The notes under the pieces are model-generated. The model searched no databases. It was not told where the DNA came from and saw nothing but the letters and a program-made list of their open reading frames with translations. 64,000 nucleotides of DNA. It comes from Diphasiastrum complanatum. Taxonomy: Eukaryota; Streptophyta; Lycopodiopsida; Lycopodiales; Lycopodiaceae. A program made the position numbers and the translations under genes. Where the stretch lies: the NCBI GenBank assembly GCA_029204225.1, contig CM055096.1:62352957-62416956 (forward strand). The letters run 5' to 3'. Below, one piece after another: positions 45,040-55,348 of this stretch. Positions within the stretch are counted from its first letter, which is position 1; each line of letters begins with the position of its first letter.

Positions 45040-45605
45040 AGGGCGCTAGACAGCCGACAATTAATCAGCAAAATGAGCAGCAAGTCGATGGAGAAATCCG
45101 TCGAGAATGGTGAGATAATAGGGCGCTGAGCAGCAACTACCAAGATCCACAATATGCTGAAAAATAGGCTGGAAAGGGTGCTGAAATAAGGCGCCGATCA
45201 GCCTCCAATCAATAGCCGAAACGGACAGCAAGTTGATGAAAAGAACTGCTGAAAATGAGACGGTAGTAGGGCGCTGGACAGCCTCCAATCAATATAAAAA
45301 ATGGACAGCAAATCGGTGACGAAAAGTGTTGAAAATGATGAGGTGGTAGGGTGCTGGGCAATAGCTACCAAATCTGCAAAGACAATGAAAATCTGCCAAA
45401 AAAATCGACGAAAGTGATGGGTTACCGCTGAAAATGAGGCGGTAGTAGGGCGCTGGACAGCCTCCAATCAATATCAAAAAATGATGAAGAAATCGTCGAA
45501 AGTGATGGGCAGTAGGGCGTTGGACAGCCACCACCAATCTGCAAAAATGACGGAGAAAAATCGATGAAAGTGATGGGTGGTAGGGCGCTGGACAGCCTCA
45601 CCAAT
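45040..45605 (-). repeat. leader tandem repeats of G (about 8 units, 65-100 bp)
   Basis: GGGCGCTGGACAGCC-type cores at about 45041, 45121, 45190, 45269, 45349, 45448, 45513 and 45584, spaced 80, 69, 79, 80, 99, 65 and 71 bases. Each is followed by TCCAATCAATA or a variant and a purine-rich tract. They lie between primer site and gag, i.e. in the untranslated leader RNA. Confidence 0.8.
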
Positions 45606-45629
45606 ATGCAGGAAAGTGCTCTGATACCA

Positions 45630-46000
45630 AGTTACAAGCTAAGATTCACTAGCTATGCTAGAAAGCAGGACTTAAGCTAGAAAGCAGGAAGAGAATGCTT
45701 AAGGAGGCTAAAGAGGAGCAATCATCATAAACTGAATAAAGGAATACAATGATGCCCTACTTACACCCTCTCCCTGAATCAAATGGAGGATTCAGAAAAA
45801 GGGAGGGAAAAGGATTTGGAGGGAAAATAGTGCGCCCTCCCAATAGGAGGACCCCCACTCCAAATCAATGTGACCAAGTCCTAAAAATATAACCAAATAG
45901 GGCCCAAGGCCAGTATATGAATATGAAGGGCCCTTAGGCCTGCTTATGCATAACAATAAAAGAATGGACGCGGCGAATGTAATGAGCCAAGTCCATAACT
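45630..46000 (-). repeat. G 5' LTR
   Basis: 371 bp, AGTTACAAGC... to ...AAGTCCATAACT. The termini form AGTTA/TAACT instead of TG...CA. The primer-binding site abuts it with no gap. Confidence 0.82.
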
Positions 46001-47166
46001 TGGTCAGTTCCTACTAATCTAGCGCACTTTTTTCAACTCATTGAGTGCCCCATTTGCTACTGTTCCAACGCTGATATAGGGAGGATAATAACATACAAAT
46101 CTATGGAGAATTGGAGTGCTCAGTTCCTGTTGTTCTAGCGCTGATCTAGCACCCTCCTTCCAGTGTTTTTTGGCGTTTTCATATCCCTCTTTCCAACGTT
46201 TTTTTTAGACAACTGTTCTGAAGCTATTCTGAGGCTATTCTAAGGCGAAATTTGTAGCACCAATCATTGGTCCAATCAGCGATTATTTGCTGCAGCCCTG
46301 CACATCTCTGAAGGAGGAGGTAATCCTGACCTTTTTCCAGGTCTTGAGGAATTTCTTTTAAGGTGGAATTAGCGTTCAAATTTTGCTAGTCCAGCGCACT
46401 TCTGTGGGGATTCTTGCTTGGATTTTAGGGAGAGCTCCTTCCCTATCTATTGTTGTTTTACTAGTTGAAGAGCTTTGGGTTAGATTTGCCGTTTCTCAGT
46501 ATTTTACAATCAGTGCAATTTCTAGCTTGATTCTGTGCTGTCTCTGTTTTGTTTCATAATGGAAGATGATAGAGTTGATATTCCGCTCAGTCCACCCGTT
46601 GCTCTTCCATCACCACCACCCAGCCCTGGGCTTAGTCCTGCCCATAATCCGCCTACAGTGGCTGCTCGTTAGCCTGCTAGTACTTCCCCTTCTGTGCAAG
46701 GTCGCATGGATAGTGTGGAAAAGACCGTCGCAGAGATGCGAGCGATGATGGTAGCTGGTGGCTATGCGTCTTCTTCACAGTATGCTCCACCTTATCCGTC
46801 TTCTGCTGTTCGTCCTATGTTACCCTCCACCCTATCCAGAAGACAAAGATATTAAACCTACCCGTTTCGCTGGAAACACTCCACAACGCAATATTGATAT
46901 GCTTTTCCTGTCTTGGCAAGCATCTTTTCAAAGATTGTCCTCGACGTACGAGCAAGAAGCTCCATACTATGCAACGTCAAGATGATTTGGATGACTTGTT
47001 GGTAAGTGATGATGAGGACACTCGTCGTGTCATGACTATTTTGGTGCAAAAGCTTGTTCCAGAGGCACCAGTTTGTTACTTGTCCACCAAGGCGCGGGAA
47101 GCTTATCAGTTTCCAGATAGTGAATTGATACGCGTGAGAGGAAAGCTGGAAGGTCATGACATGCTC
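46001..47166 (+). mobile_element. F: decayed + strand Gypsy, left part (leader, gag)
   Basis: After the G LTR come about 550 bp of leader. Gag starts MEDDRVDIPLSPPVALPSPP at 46559 with an early stop. VEKTVAEMRAMMVAGGYAS follows, then an internal deletion and a damaged zinc knuckle (CFSCLGKHLFKDCP, about 46895-46940; one residue short between the second Cys and His). The protease lead-in REAYQFPDSELIRVRGKLEG and HDML ends at 47166, where E is inserted. Confidence 0.8.
46559..47166 (+). pseudogene. F gag with internal deletion
   Basis: The N-terminal Pro-rich part (46559-46670), a stop, a coiled segment, then frameshifts to PEDKDIKPTRFAGNTP and the zinc-knuckle frame (46894-47166). The gag capsid core (usually about 200 residues with W and F motifs) is missing. 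The frame continues across element E into LVLFDTGSSHTA at 51009. Confidence 0.75.
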
Positions 47167-50100
47167 TGTTAGAGTTAATGTTTACATTATCTTGAACTAT
47201 GCATAACAAAAGTATGCATGTGTATCTTCCATGAAGCGCATGTAATGAAGATCCTCAATTCTGATGTAGAATTCATGATCAACTCTGATCTCAATGTCTT
47301 CAATACTCGATGTAGAACTTTCTTCGTATGATGATGTACAATTCCCTTTGAATGTCGATCCTTTTCGTATGAACCTGCTTCATATGACTTCTCAATGTCT
47401 TGCTTTAGTCTTCATGTCTCTTTAGTGTATATGTGTGACCCCCATGAGTTCAACATATCACCTGATTCCTTGATTTACTTTGAATCAAAGAACTTTGATT
47501 CCCCCTGAATCAAATAATGTAGACATGAACCTTGAGAACTTTGCTTGAAGATTGACTCCCTTGGTCTCTTTGAACATCTTTCAAGCTACTACAAATGTAA
47601 GGATGTCCCCAACATTCATAAAGAAAAAAATAATCCTCTTTGTTTACAGTAACACCATCATGATAACCATAGGTAGGAAATAGATCTACAAATGTCAACA
47701 TCAAATCTCGTACATCAACACCCACTTTAGGAACCTTTACTTCATTAAGTAGACGGCTCCACTTGTGTCGATTCCTTGAATTGAACCCATTTCAATTCTC
47801 ATGGTACTCTCATAAGTTACTGCTTGTGATGAACTTGATGGACTTTAGTTGAACTACTCCCCTTGGATGTACACTTCATGTTTGCATTCCAACCACTCTC
47901 TCCACATAGAATAGTATGTCATCCATGAACCAAACAAAATATGCAAGTAAAAGAGCATCCCCAATAGAAAGATAAATTTATACAATACTTCCTCACACAA
48001 AGTAACTGATACTCTCTTGCAAATACTTTCTCACACAAAGTACTTGACATGATCTTTTCCATGGAATCTCCTACCTCTATCTCACACATAGAGTCACTTG
48101 CACCAAACAACTTTCCAACCTAGAAAGCATTTCATCATGATATTTATTCTGACACTTTGTCATATGCAAACTTGGTGTACGTCCATCTTCAACCATGTTG
48201 TTTTTCTTGAAGCTAAACAACAACCTGTACTGTTGATTTTCAACGGCTAATCAACTACCTTGCCTTCCCAATCTTATAAAAGAATCTACCACATGACAGA
48301 ACATGAACTTGGATAGATTCTAGAACTTTTCTCCAACTCAAAATAGAATTGATCTCACTTAGAACCACCACATGAACAATTAACTATGACTTGGATGGTA
48401 TCCAGGAATTACATGACAACCACAACAAGCAATCACTTCGATTACTCATAAATCTGAAGTGATACTAGTTCAGATAGACAAGAAAGTTTCTACAACATAA
48501 CCAAGTTACTATGACTTGAATAGAAACCAAACCGAACAACATAGAATGTCGACCACACAGCTTGCCACACCTGTCACTTGTAACAATGAACTTATCATTT
48601 GCCACCATGATAAGAAACTGTGAAAACATCTCCTTGAATATCGATTTACCTATGTAGACTCATAGTCTATACTTCTCATGCAACTCCCTCTTAAGAGTTT
48701 GCACCTTTGTCGATTCCAACCTCGACAAAACCTTGTCAATCTTAGAACCTTTGAAGTTGACCTTCCTTCAGTATGCTTGTTGGTAGCCGCTTTTTGCAGC
48801 TTCAGCATCACCTTGATCGCTGATTGTCTTCCCCTACCATCTCTTTTGTTTCATGTAGAGTTTCCTTTCCCTGTGAGTTAACCCTTCCATTTTGTGACGA
48901 ACCTTGTTCTGATTACCCTTGTGAATCCCTTCTTCACCTTGCACTTGATTGCAAACAACTCCTAGTTGTATTGCTGATCCTTACTCCTGAGACCTCCCTC
49001 AGCATGCATCAAAGTTCACCATTGCATCCTAGCAATTTGTGTATTTCCATGCTTCCTTGCATGTAATCATCCTCAACTTGCATGTGATAAACTCCCACTT
49101 GTATGTGATTGTCTTGCTATACTTTCACTTGCATACAAATAGCTTCAATTTGGCCTTTATTTGACCCCAAAAGCCCTCTTTTAGCCAAAGTTAGGCCCTT
49201 CCAAAGTGGCCTTAGGAAATAAGTTCAAAAATGAACTGTTTCTTCATTATAAAAAACTCCTGCCCTTCAATTCCAAATTCACCAGTCGGGTCCAATCTTG
49301 GATTTCTCCATGAAGATTTTTAAAGAAAATTCTTCAAAAACTGCCTTTCATCTTTTCAAAGGCCCTCTTCAATCAAATCCCATGGTGTTTCAAAAACGAA
49401 TGGCCCACGTCGCTTTTAATGCATGTGATCTCAACCGTCCATCAACAATCTTCTTGATCGAGCAGTTCTTCTTAATCCTGTGCAATGAATCCACCTCCTG
49501 CGTGACACTTCCATGCACTATAGACAGATTCTAGTTTGCCGCATGGGCTGGTCGCGACCATCTCCAGCCCCTCTCTTCTTCTTCCTTCGTTGGTGTTCGC
49601 TATGGTGAACAACCAGAAGAGACCTGGCTATGAATCGATCTTGCATCTACTCTCTTCCACAGCTGGTCACAGCTCTTTGACAGCCAATTCAGACCTCTGA
49701 ATCACCCACCTGAATGACCTCTTCAATGAATTCAGCTATTCGTAGTTTGCTTGCCCTTTTCTGACGCCTGATGCATGGATGCACTTAGTTCTCTCTTCTT
49801 TCCAGATCTACGCTATAGCTTCTCTCTCTTTACTGACTATATATTCTCTTTCCAGCAACTGTCTTGTATTGTAGCAGGTCTGATTTTTAGCAATCCAGCT
49901 ATCTACCCTGCTGTCTTCCAGCGATCTAACCTGTCCTTCAGTGATCTGACCCTACTGTCTTCCAACGATCTGATCTACTGTTTTCCAGCAATTTGACCTA
50001 CTGTTTTTCAGTGAACTATTCCAGTGATCTTCCTTCTGATCATTAGCGAATAATTCCAGAAATGACTTGCAAATTTGTGACCTCAAGCAACAAGCTGATC

Positions 50101-50373
50101 TGCAATCAGCAATCAGATCTGATCCTGAAATCTGAGGGAGATTCCATAATCTCCTTCTTGGAGCTCAACTCTTTCCTTGTACACCGGATCTTCTCCCACA
50201 AAGCTGCCACCGTTGTAGTTGAAGATCAAACTTGAGAGCTGGCTAGGGACACCACCTGCACCTGCACTAGCTCCTCTCCTTGAAGATGATGGCCAAATCA
50301 ATTCCTTATGGATTGATTCCGTTCATTGGAGTACCTCCTTGTTCTCTTAATCTTGAACCACGCTCTGATACCA

Positions 50374-50840
50374 TGTTAGAAAACCGACTTGATCATACAA
50401 GTAACCCAAGACAAGATTCCTATTGTTGTTAGACAATAGTCATACACATGAGAGAGAACAACAATGATGAAGAGATGTACTCCAACTATGTCCCATTACA
50501 AATGAGGTAGGGCGCCAGCTTACATATATACTTTCTCTAAACTATGTGTAAGGTAAAAAGCATAAAGCAAATAGCAAAAGACAAAAAGCTAATTGCTATA
50601 ATTACTACCTATATTGGGTAAACACCCAAGATGAGTTTCTAAGTGATAAAAGCAAATCCTATTCTAGTAGTAGTGCGCTCACCTACATGCATGACTAAGA
50701 AACGAATTTACTAAAAATAGTAATGACCCTAAAATACAACTTACTATAAATAGTAATGGCCCCCTATAATAGCATGCAGGCATGGCCAAACTAACACTAA
50801 TTAAAATCCTAAATGATAACATTAGGGGTACTAATGTAAA
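50374..50840 (-). repeat. E LTR
   Basis: TGTTAGAAAACCGACTTGATC... to ...TACTAATGTAAACA. Homologous to D LTRs and, in its right half, to M. The last dozen bases expected (TTAACTAACA) are replaced by the inverted repeat. Confidence 0.8.
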
Positions 50841-50999
50841 CATAGTTTAGAGAAAGTATATATGTAGGCTGGCGCCCTACCTCATTTGTAATGGGACATA
50901 GTTGGAGTACATCTCTTCATCATTGTTGTTCTCTCTCATGTGTATGACTATTGTCTAACAACAATAGGAATCTTGTCTTGGGTTACTTGTATGATCAAG
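50388..50999. repeat. 159-bp near-perfect inverted repeat, 294-bp loop
   Basis: Arm 50388-50546 and arm 50841-50999 are reverse complements with one difference seen (AAGCTGG versus AGGCTGG near the inner third). The arms are the first part of the E LTR. A transcript through here would form a long hairpin. Confidence 0.93.
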
Positions 51000-51008
51000 A
51001 ACATGCTC

Positions 51009-52265
51009 GTCTTGTTTGACACCGGTTCCTCGCATACAGCCTAGATGTGACCCAGCAAGTGAGTTGGAGAAGTCCATCCGCACACAGTTTAAACACGTGC
51101 TAATTAGTAATATGCCAAAGGGATTGCCGCCTAGTCGGAACGTTGATCATCGTATTGAGCTCGTTCCAGGGGCAAGTCCGGTATGTAGGCCTCCTTATAG
51201 GATGAGCCTAAAAGAGGAAGAGGAAGTCAGAAAGATGTTGGAGGAGTATCTCAAGCTGGGGTACATCCGTCCGAGTTATTCACCTTTCGCCTCTCCTATT
51301 TTACTTGTTAAGAAAAAGGATGGTAGTTCCGGATGTGTGTAGATTACAGGGGATTGAATAAGATCACTAGGAATAATTCTTAACAAACCGCCGGTAGAAC
51401 TTACAAAAGCCTAAGAAAGACTGTAATTGGCGTATATCGGCAGGCCTCGACCACTTTTTAATGACAACCACCTTGGCTGGGTCAACTGAAATATCCTCAG
51501 CTGTCACTATGTGACCCAAATACAGTAATACTCGACACGAGTCTTACACAACTCTGTCTTTTGAGCATTGGCATACAAGACAAAAGCTTGTAACTTGCCC
51601 AAAACGGTCTTGAGATGAACCTCATGCCCATATAGTCTCGCAAGACATCGTTCATGAGCATCATGACCGTGGCTGGGGCATTGGTTAACCCAAATGGCAT
51701 AACCAAAAATTCATAATGACCGAAACGGATTCGGAAGGCCGTCTTCTGGACGTCTTCATCTCGAATCCGTATTTGATGGTATCCACTTTTGAGATCTATG
51801 TTACTGAAAATGGTTGCACCTTGCAACGTATCCAGTAGATCATCAATCCTGGGCATCGGATACCTATGCTTCTGCTCCTTTAACGGACTAGTTAAGGAAA
51901 AACAACACTGTGGTTTGATGGGATGCTGAAGCTCAGCAACGTTTTGAGAACTTGAAGGAGTCTGTGGTTGGATGCTACCTGGGAGACTCGATAGGCGAGA
52001 AGTCTTACCCAGAGTTTGTCATCGAGGACCGATGACTTGCCAGAGGAGGGAAGGATTGTTAGAGTCCTGTTACGACTCTATCACGACCTCGGTTATCGGT
52101 TAGTGTACCTTTGGAACTCGAAAAAGAATTCAGAACCAGAGATAAACAATTGAGAAATCGTTCTATCTTTGAGTGCTTGATTTGGTGGAAGGTCAGATTG
52201 AGGATGATGATTTGTGGGAGAGAGTTGAAAGCATAAAGAAGAATTTCCCTAAGTTCCGCTTTTGA
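51009..52265 (+). pseudogene. F broken pol with internal inversion
   Basis: The RT N-terminus on + (51109-51378), the RT middle on minus (51868-51379: [51 protein letters not shown], then LGHIVTAED and LQSFLGFCKFYRRFV), then + again from APLTD at about 51874. Several stops are present. Confidence 0.85.
51379..51868 (-). other. in-place inversion within F reverse transcriptase
   Basis: About 490 bp. The protein text before, within (minus strand) and after is consecutive in a normal Gypsy RT (ITRN, then YPMPRIDD...FYRRFV, then APLTD), so the piece has been flipped where it stands. The junction bases at 51375-51383 and 51864-51874 are slightly garbled, allowing a few bases' uncertainty. Confidence 0.85.
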
Positions 52266-52304
52266 GGACAGATGTAGTTCAAGGGGGGAAGAATTTTAGG
52301 TTTC

Positions 52305-52668
52305 ATGTCCTGTATATAGGATTCGACATAATCCTAGACTTGGATACACGGTATTCCAGTACTCGAGATTATTGGTTATGCCTCGTTTTTCCGGACTAGG
52401 CCAGAATTGTAATTTATAACCTTGTGAGGACCCAGTGACACATCTAAAGACATGTGGAGCTAGTGCATGGGTGAGGGCGACTATTGGCATACTGTAGGGT
52501 ATCGATAGTAATGAAAAGCATGTATGGGAATATTCTAGGCTTGCATGGGAGCATGCACAATAAAAGCAGAGTCTATATATCCTTGGATCGTGTAGCTGTG
52601 AAGTTCTTATCCAGAGCCTTTCTGTAGGAGAAAAGGTGCATCAGCTGTTATACAACAAAAAAGATAAT
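52305..52668 (+). repeat. F 3' LTR (approximate)
   Basis: Follows the polypurine tract. From TGTCCTGTATATAGG to GTTATACAACA, with a TATA box (GTCTATATATCC) near 52573. No second copy is in the window, so the ends are provisional. Confidence 0.55.
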
Positions 52669-53039
52669 TGCATTAGAGAGCATGGGACCATGCAAAACTC
52701 TATGATATCATTACAAATTGGTGAAGATCTGGGGCCAAAACATTTTCTAGGTCAGGAAAAGCGTTTTTCTAATAAAAAAAAACAAGCTCAAAAACTTGTT
52801 TTGAACAATTGATTGTACTAATTTCACTAAAGCATTTAAAGCATCAAGAAGCACAATCACAAAGGTCCTCTTGGCTAACATCATTTGTTTAAATAGGTGG
52901 GTATTCCCTCCTAATTACGTGTTTAACTTTTATAAATAATAGCATCAGTGATCTCACTTACAACATACTTTTTGCCAAAATACGTACATAGATAACCTGT
53001 TTAGTCAGTCTCACCGTTCTTTCCACTCTTTGCACTGAA
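52669..53039 (+). other. intron, nothing recognised
   Basis: AT-rich, stops in all frames, between the F LTR and Copia fragment N. Confidence 0.5.
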
Positions 53040-54065
53040 TTTATCTTAACCCACTCCCTCTACCTGCAATGCATCATTGTTTCCCATTTGAATGGGTATG
53101 CAATCTAATATTTTCTTGCAAACTTTGAGCCAAGATTTATTTGTTGTCATCAACTGTTTCTGTTTATGCACTCGTGAGGAAATTTCATCTTGTTCACTTA
53201 CTTGATGCACTTCTTGTTGCCTTGATTGGTGTGCAATCCTTTTCATGAAATTACTCCCATTGAATCCAAATTCTTTGCACTAAGGGCATTGCATCGTGTT
53301 GAAATTCTATCTCTTACCTCTTTCCCTGCCAGTAGATCCATTTTGATGAAACCTAGGATATCCTTGCTTTCTTAAATGCAATCTATTGGCCAAGTTATTT
53401 GTCTCATTATAGCCTCCAATTTTTCTATGCTTCTTTTGTTGTTCTTGTAGATTTCACTTGTCTTGCAGGTGGAGCTGCAAGATTCAAACAGAAAGTTGCA
53501 TAGGCTCTCCTTGCTTCTCCAATAAATGCAGTCAGCCCATCTTCTCCACCATCTCTGGCAGCTAACACAATCTCAATCCCTGCAACAGTGGACCACATGC
53601 CCGTTTCTTCCCATATCATCTGAAGTTTCCACTTCCAAAGCTGGAAGTCTCTCCCATGAAACTTTTTAATGGATCTGAGATGCCATCACAAGGGTTTATT
53701 GACTTATAGGTAGCCTTCAAGCTGATGGGCCCATGATGTACTGCTTCAAGGAATCATTAACTATTATTATATCAAACATCATCATCTCCTTTAATGAATG
53801 GAACTATTGGAAGATGGTAACTAGAAATGAACAATAATCAATCAAATGTTAAAATCCTAGCATATAAACACATGAGATGCTGCAAGATACACTGCAAGAA
53901 AGCTAGAGCAACTTTATTCAAGAACAAGAAAGCATCATAAGATAAATAGTGTGTTGAGCTTCTACCATCTATTTTTGCTCCTACCTTCTAATCCTAATAC
54001 AAGACTCAATACCTAACTAACAATCCATACCTTTAGGATTTTATTCACCAACTGACTTTCTAACA
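53040..54065 (-). mobile_element. N: Copia fragment (LTR-like block and gag)
   Basis: The minus strand from about 53680 gives KFHGRDFQLWKWKLQMIW, typical of a Copia gag start, continuing EETGMWSTVAGIE to 53425, and a later gag part at 53246-53046. The block about 53735-54065 ends TTTCTAACA and has LTR-like composition, but no partner is present. The gag is broken and pol is absent. Confidence 0.5.
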
Positions 54066-54604
54066 ACGTGACATTTTTCCTAGGTTTAATGGATACTTTC
54101 CCAGCACTACCTAGTTTCCAATATAAACGATTTCTGAAGTGGGGTGTAATATTTTGTGAAGGTATTCAACTTGCCAAATTTTATAGAGAGCCTCAATATA
54201 TATTGAATAAAGAATCCAATTTATTTAGTGACAATGCTTACTGGCACACAAAGCTTCTTGATCAACTTTCATTTTTTAGAGTCGCGAGCATGCTCTATCT
54301 TTCCAGAATCCATCCATACGTAACCCCTCCATTGTAAGTGGTTGATGTTTTGGAAGGAAAAAATGACTAAATTGATCCTACACCATATGGTTCACATTGT
54401 GTTATTTAACTTCTATTTGATTTGTTTCACGTCCATAATCTGTCATGGAATCAATTAAGATAGAAATTTCGATGTCCAATTCTGTTTCAAGCCATTTAAT
54501 TCTCTTTAGTAGAAACGCATCTCATAGGAGATTGAATGTCAAGTGTCAATGTAAACACAATCGATAACCCTAATACTTTGCTTTTGGTTGTGGATATTTT
54601 ACAG
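54066..54604 (+). other. end of the giant intron, nothing recognised
   Basis: An 89-codon ORF at 54068-54337 has no family motif. The branch-point and acceptor region of the 54605 exon lies in the last 60 bases. Confidence 0.45.
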
Positions 54605-54810
54605 ATCGAGATAATATTTTCGGGCGATCCATCAGCAGGCATTCGTGAAACAGCTTCAGGGTTGACAAAGAGGCTTTCCCAGACAGCACAAGAAACATTC
54701 AACGACTTTTTAGAGGCTGTTGAGAAGGATGCCACTAAGACACCCGTCCTAGATGGCACAGTTCATCCCCTCACTAGTTATGTCATCAACTATGTCAAGT
54801 TCCTTTTTGA
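54605..54810 (+). CDS. EXO70A: EXO70A exon
   Basis: The acceptor ACAG is followed by ATC GAG. The exon encodes IEIIFSGDPSAGIRETASGL, TKRLSQTAQETFNDFLEAVE, KDATKTPVLDGTVHPLTSYV and INYVKFLF, the hallmark central segment of EXO70. The donor is GTAAGT at 54811. It ends two bases into the Asp codon completed at 54945. It lies just after the giant intron. Confidence 0.94.
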
Positions 54811-54944
54811 GTAAGTTTAACCCTGCCATGTGCTTTCATCCTTGAACAGTAATTTAATGTGGTGGGCATCCTCCATCTTGTCTTTGTTTTTTGGACATAT
54901 TGAGAAAAGGTATAGATCAGGATGATACCATTGGTGTTACACAG

Positions 54945-55145
54945 CTATCAGGCAACTGTCAAACAACTATTCGAGGAGGATGAAAATGTAGATAAGTCAA
55001 GCTCACAGTTGGCAACAGCAACAAGGAAGATATTGCAGGTGCTTCAAAACAATCTCGATGGCAAATCGAAACAATACAAAGATCCTGCTTTGACACAGCT
55101 TTTTCTTATGAATAACATGCACTATATCGTGCGATCTGTTCGGCG
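54945..55145 (+). CDS. EXO70A: EXO70A exon
   Basis: Follows a 134-bp intron (acceptor CACAG). It encodes YQATVKQLFEEDENVDKSSS, ATRKILQVLQNNLDGKSKQY and KDPALTQLFLMNNMHYIVRS, then VRR. The donor is GTAATG. The phase fits the next exon, so the two join as VRRSEAKDLLGDDW. Confidence 0.94.
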
Positions 55146-55248
55146 GTAATGACCTTTTTGTCCTATTTTTCAAAGCTTTGAGCTGACTTTTTCCCTTTGT
55201 TTCTCCTGCTATTGGTAAGGTGCCACCATAACACAGTGCTTATTGCAG

Positions 55249-55348
55249 TTCCGAGGCCAAAGATCTCTTAGGTGATGACTGGGTGCAGAGGCATCGTAGG
55301 ATCGTTCAACAACATGCAACGACATATCAACGTACTGCATGGGGAAAG
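55249..55348 (+). CDS. EXO70A: EXO70A exon
   Basis: A 100-bp exon between TTGCAG and GTCCTT, encoding SEAKDLLGDDWVQRHRRIVQ and QHATTYQRTAWGK. Highly conserved in plant EXO70A. The protein motif fixes the boundaries. Confidence 0.93.

Larger units (their letters stand above)
41505..46000 (-). mobile_element. G: non-autonomous Gypsy with gag, protease and chromodomain but no polymerase
   Basis: The right (5') LTR is 45630-46000, preceded by a perfect tRNA-Met primer site (GCTCTGATACCA on +, 45618-45629). Then come about 1 kb of leader with tandem repeats, gag (44563-43760), a protease region (43394-43131), an unexplained segment (about 42830-42309), and a chromodomain-like end (42276-41962). 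A partial left LTR is at about 41505-41724. No RT, RNase H or integrase motif is visible in about 1.2 kb between protease and chromodomain, where a normal element needs over 2.5 kb. Confidence 0.85.
47167..51003 (-). mobile_element. E: non-autonomous LTR element with inverted LTR end
   Basis: Inserted in Gypsy F with the target duplication TGCTC (47162-47166 and 51004-51008). The internal sequence is homologous to D at both ends (AATGTTTAC...ACTATGCATA at 47180; the GGATTGATTCCGTTCATTGG block at about 50310) but holds 2.5 kb more between. No retroelement protein motif is seen. The right LTR (50374 onward) has a perfect tRNA-Met primer site to its left (50362-50373). The left end lacks an LTR: only TGTTAG plus the internal start remains. 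The right end is an inverted copy of the LTR's first 159 bases. Confidence 0.82.
51004..52668 (+). mobile_element. F: decayed + strand Gypsy, right part (protease, RT, RNase H, LTR)
   Basis: The protease site LVLFDTGSSHTA at about 51009-51044, an abrupt jump to RT (MPKGLPPSRNVDHRIELVPG, SPFASPILLVKKKDG to 51342, DYRGLNKITRN), then an inverted piece (51379-51868). RNase H-side text ([20 protein letters not shown]) resumes at about 51905, followed by a short C-terminal remainder (DDDLWERVESIKKNFPKF, near 52210-52262). A polypurine tract (CAAGGGGGGAAG) is at about 52279-52290 and the 3' LTR follows. Integrase is mostly missing. Confidence 0.8.

Noticed and set aside
48678-49996. Several + strand ORFs in the interior of E
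   Set aside because: Short, mutually overlapping, no known motif, in a non-coding LTR element.
54068-54337. 89-codon + strand ORF before the 54605 exon
   Set aside because: No similarity to EXO70 and no acceptable splice context; likely chance in intron.
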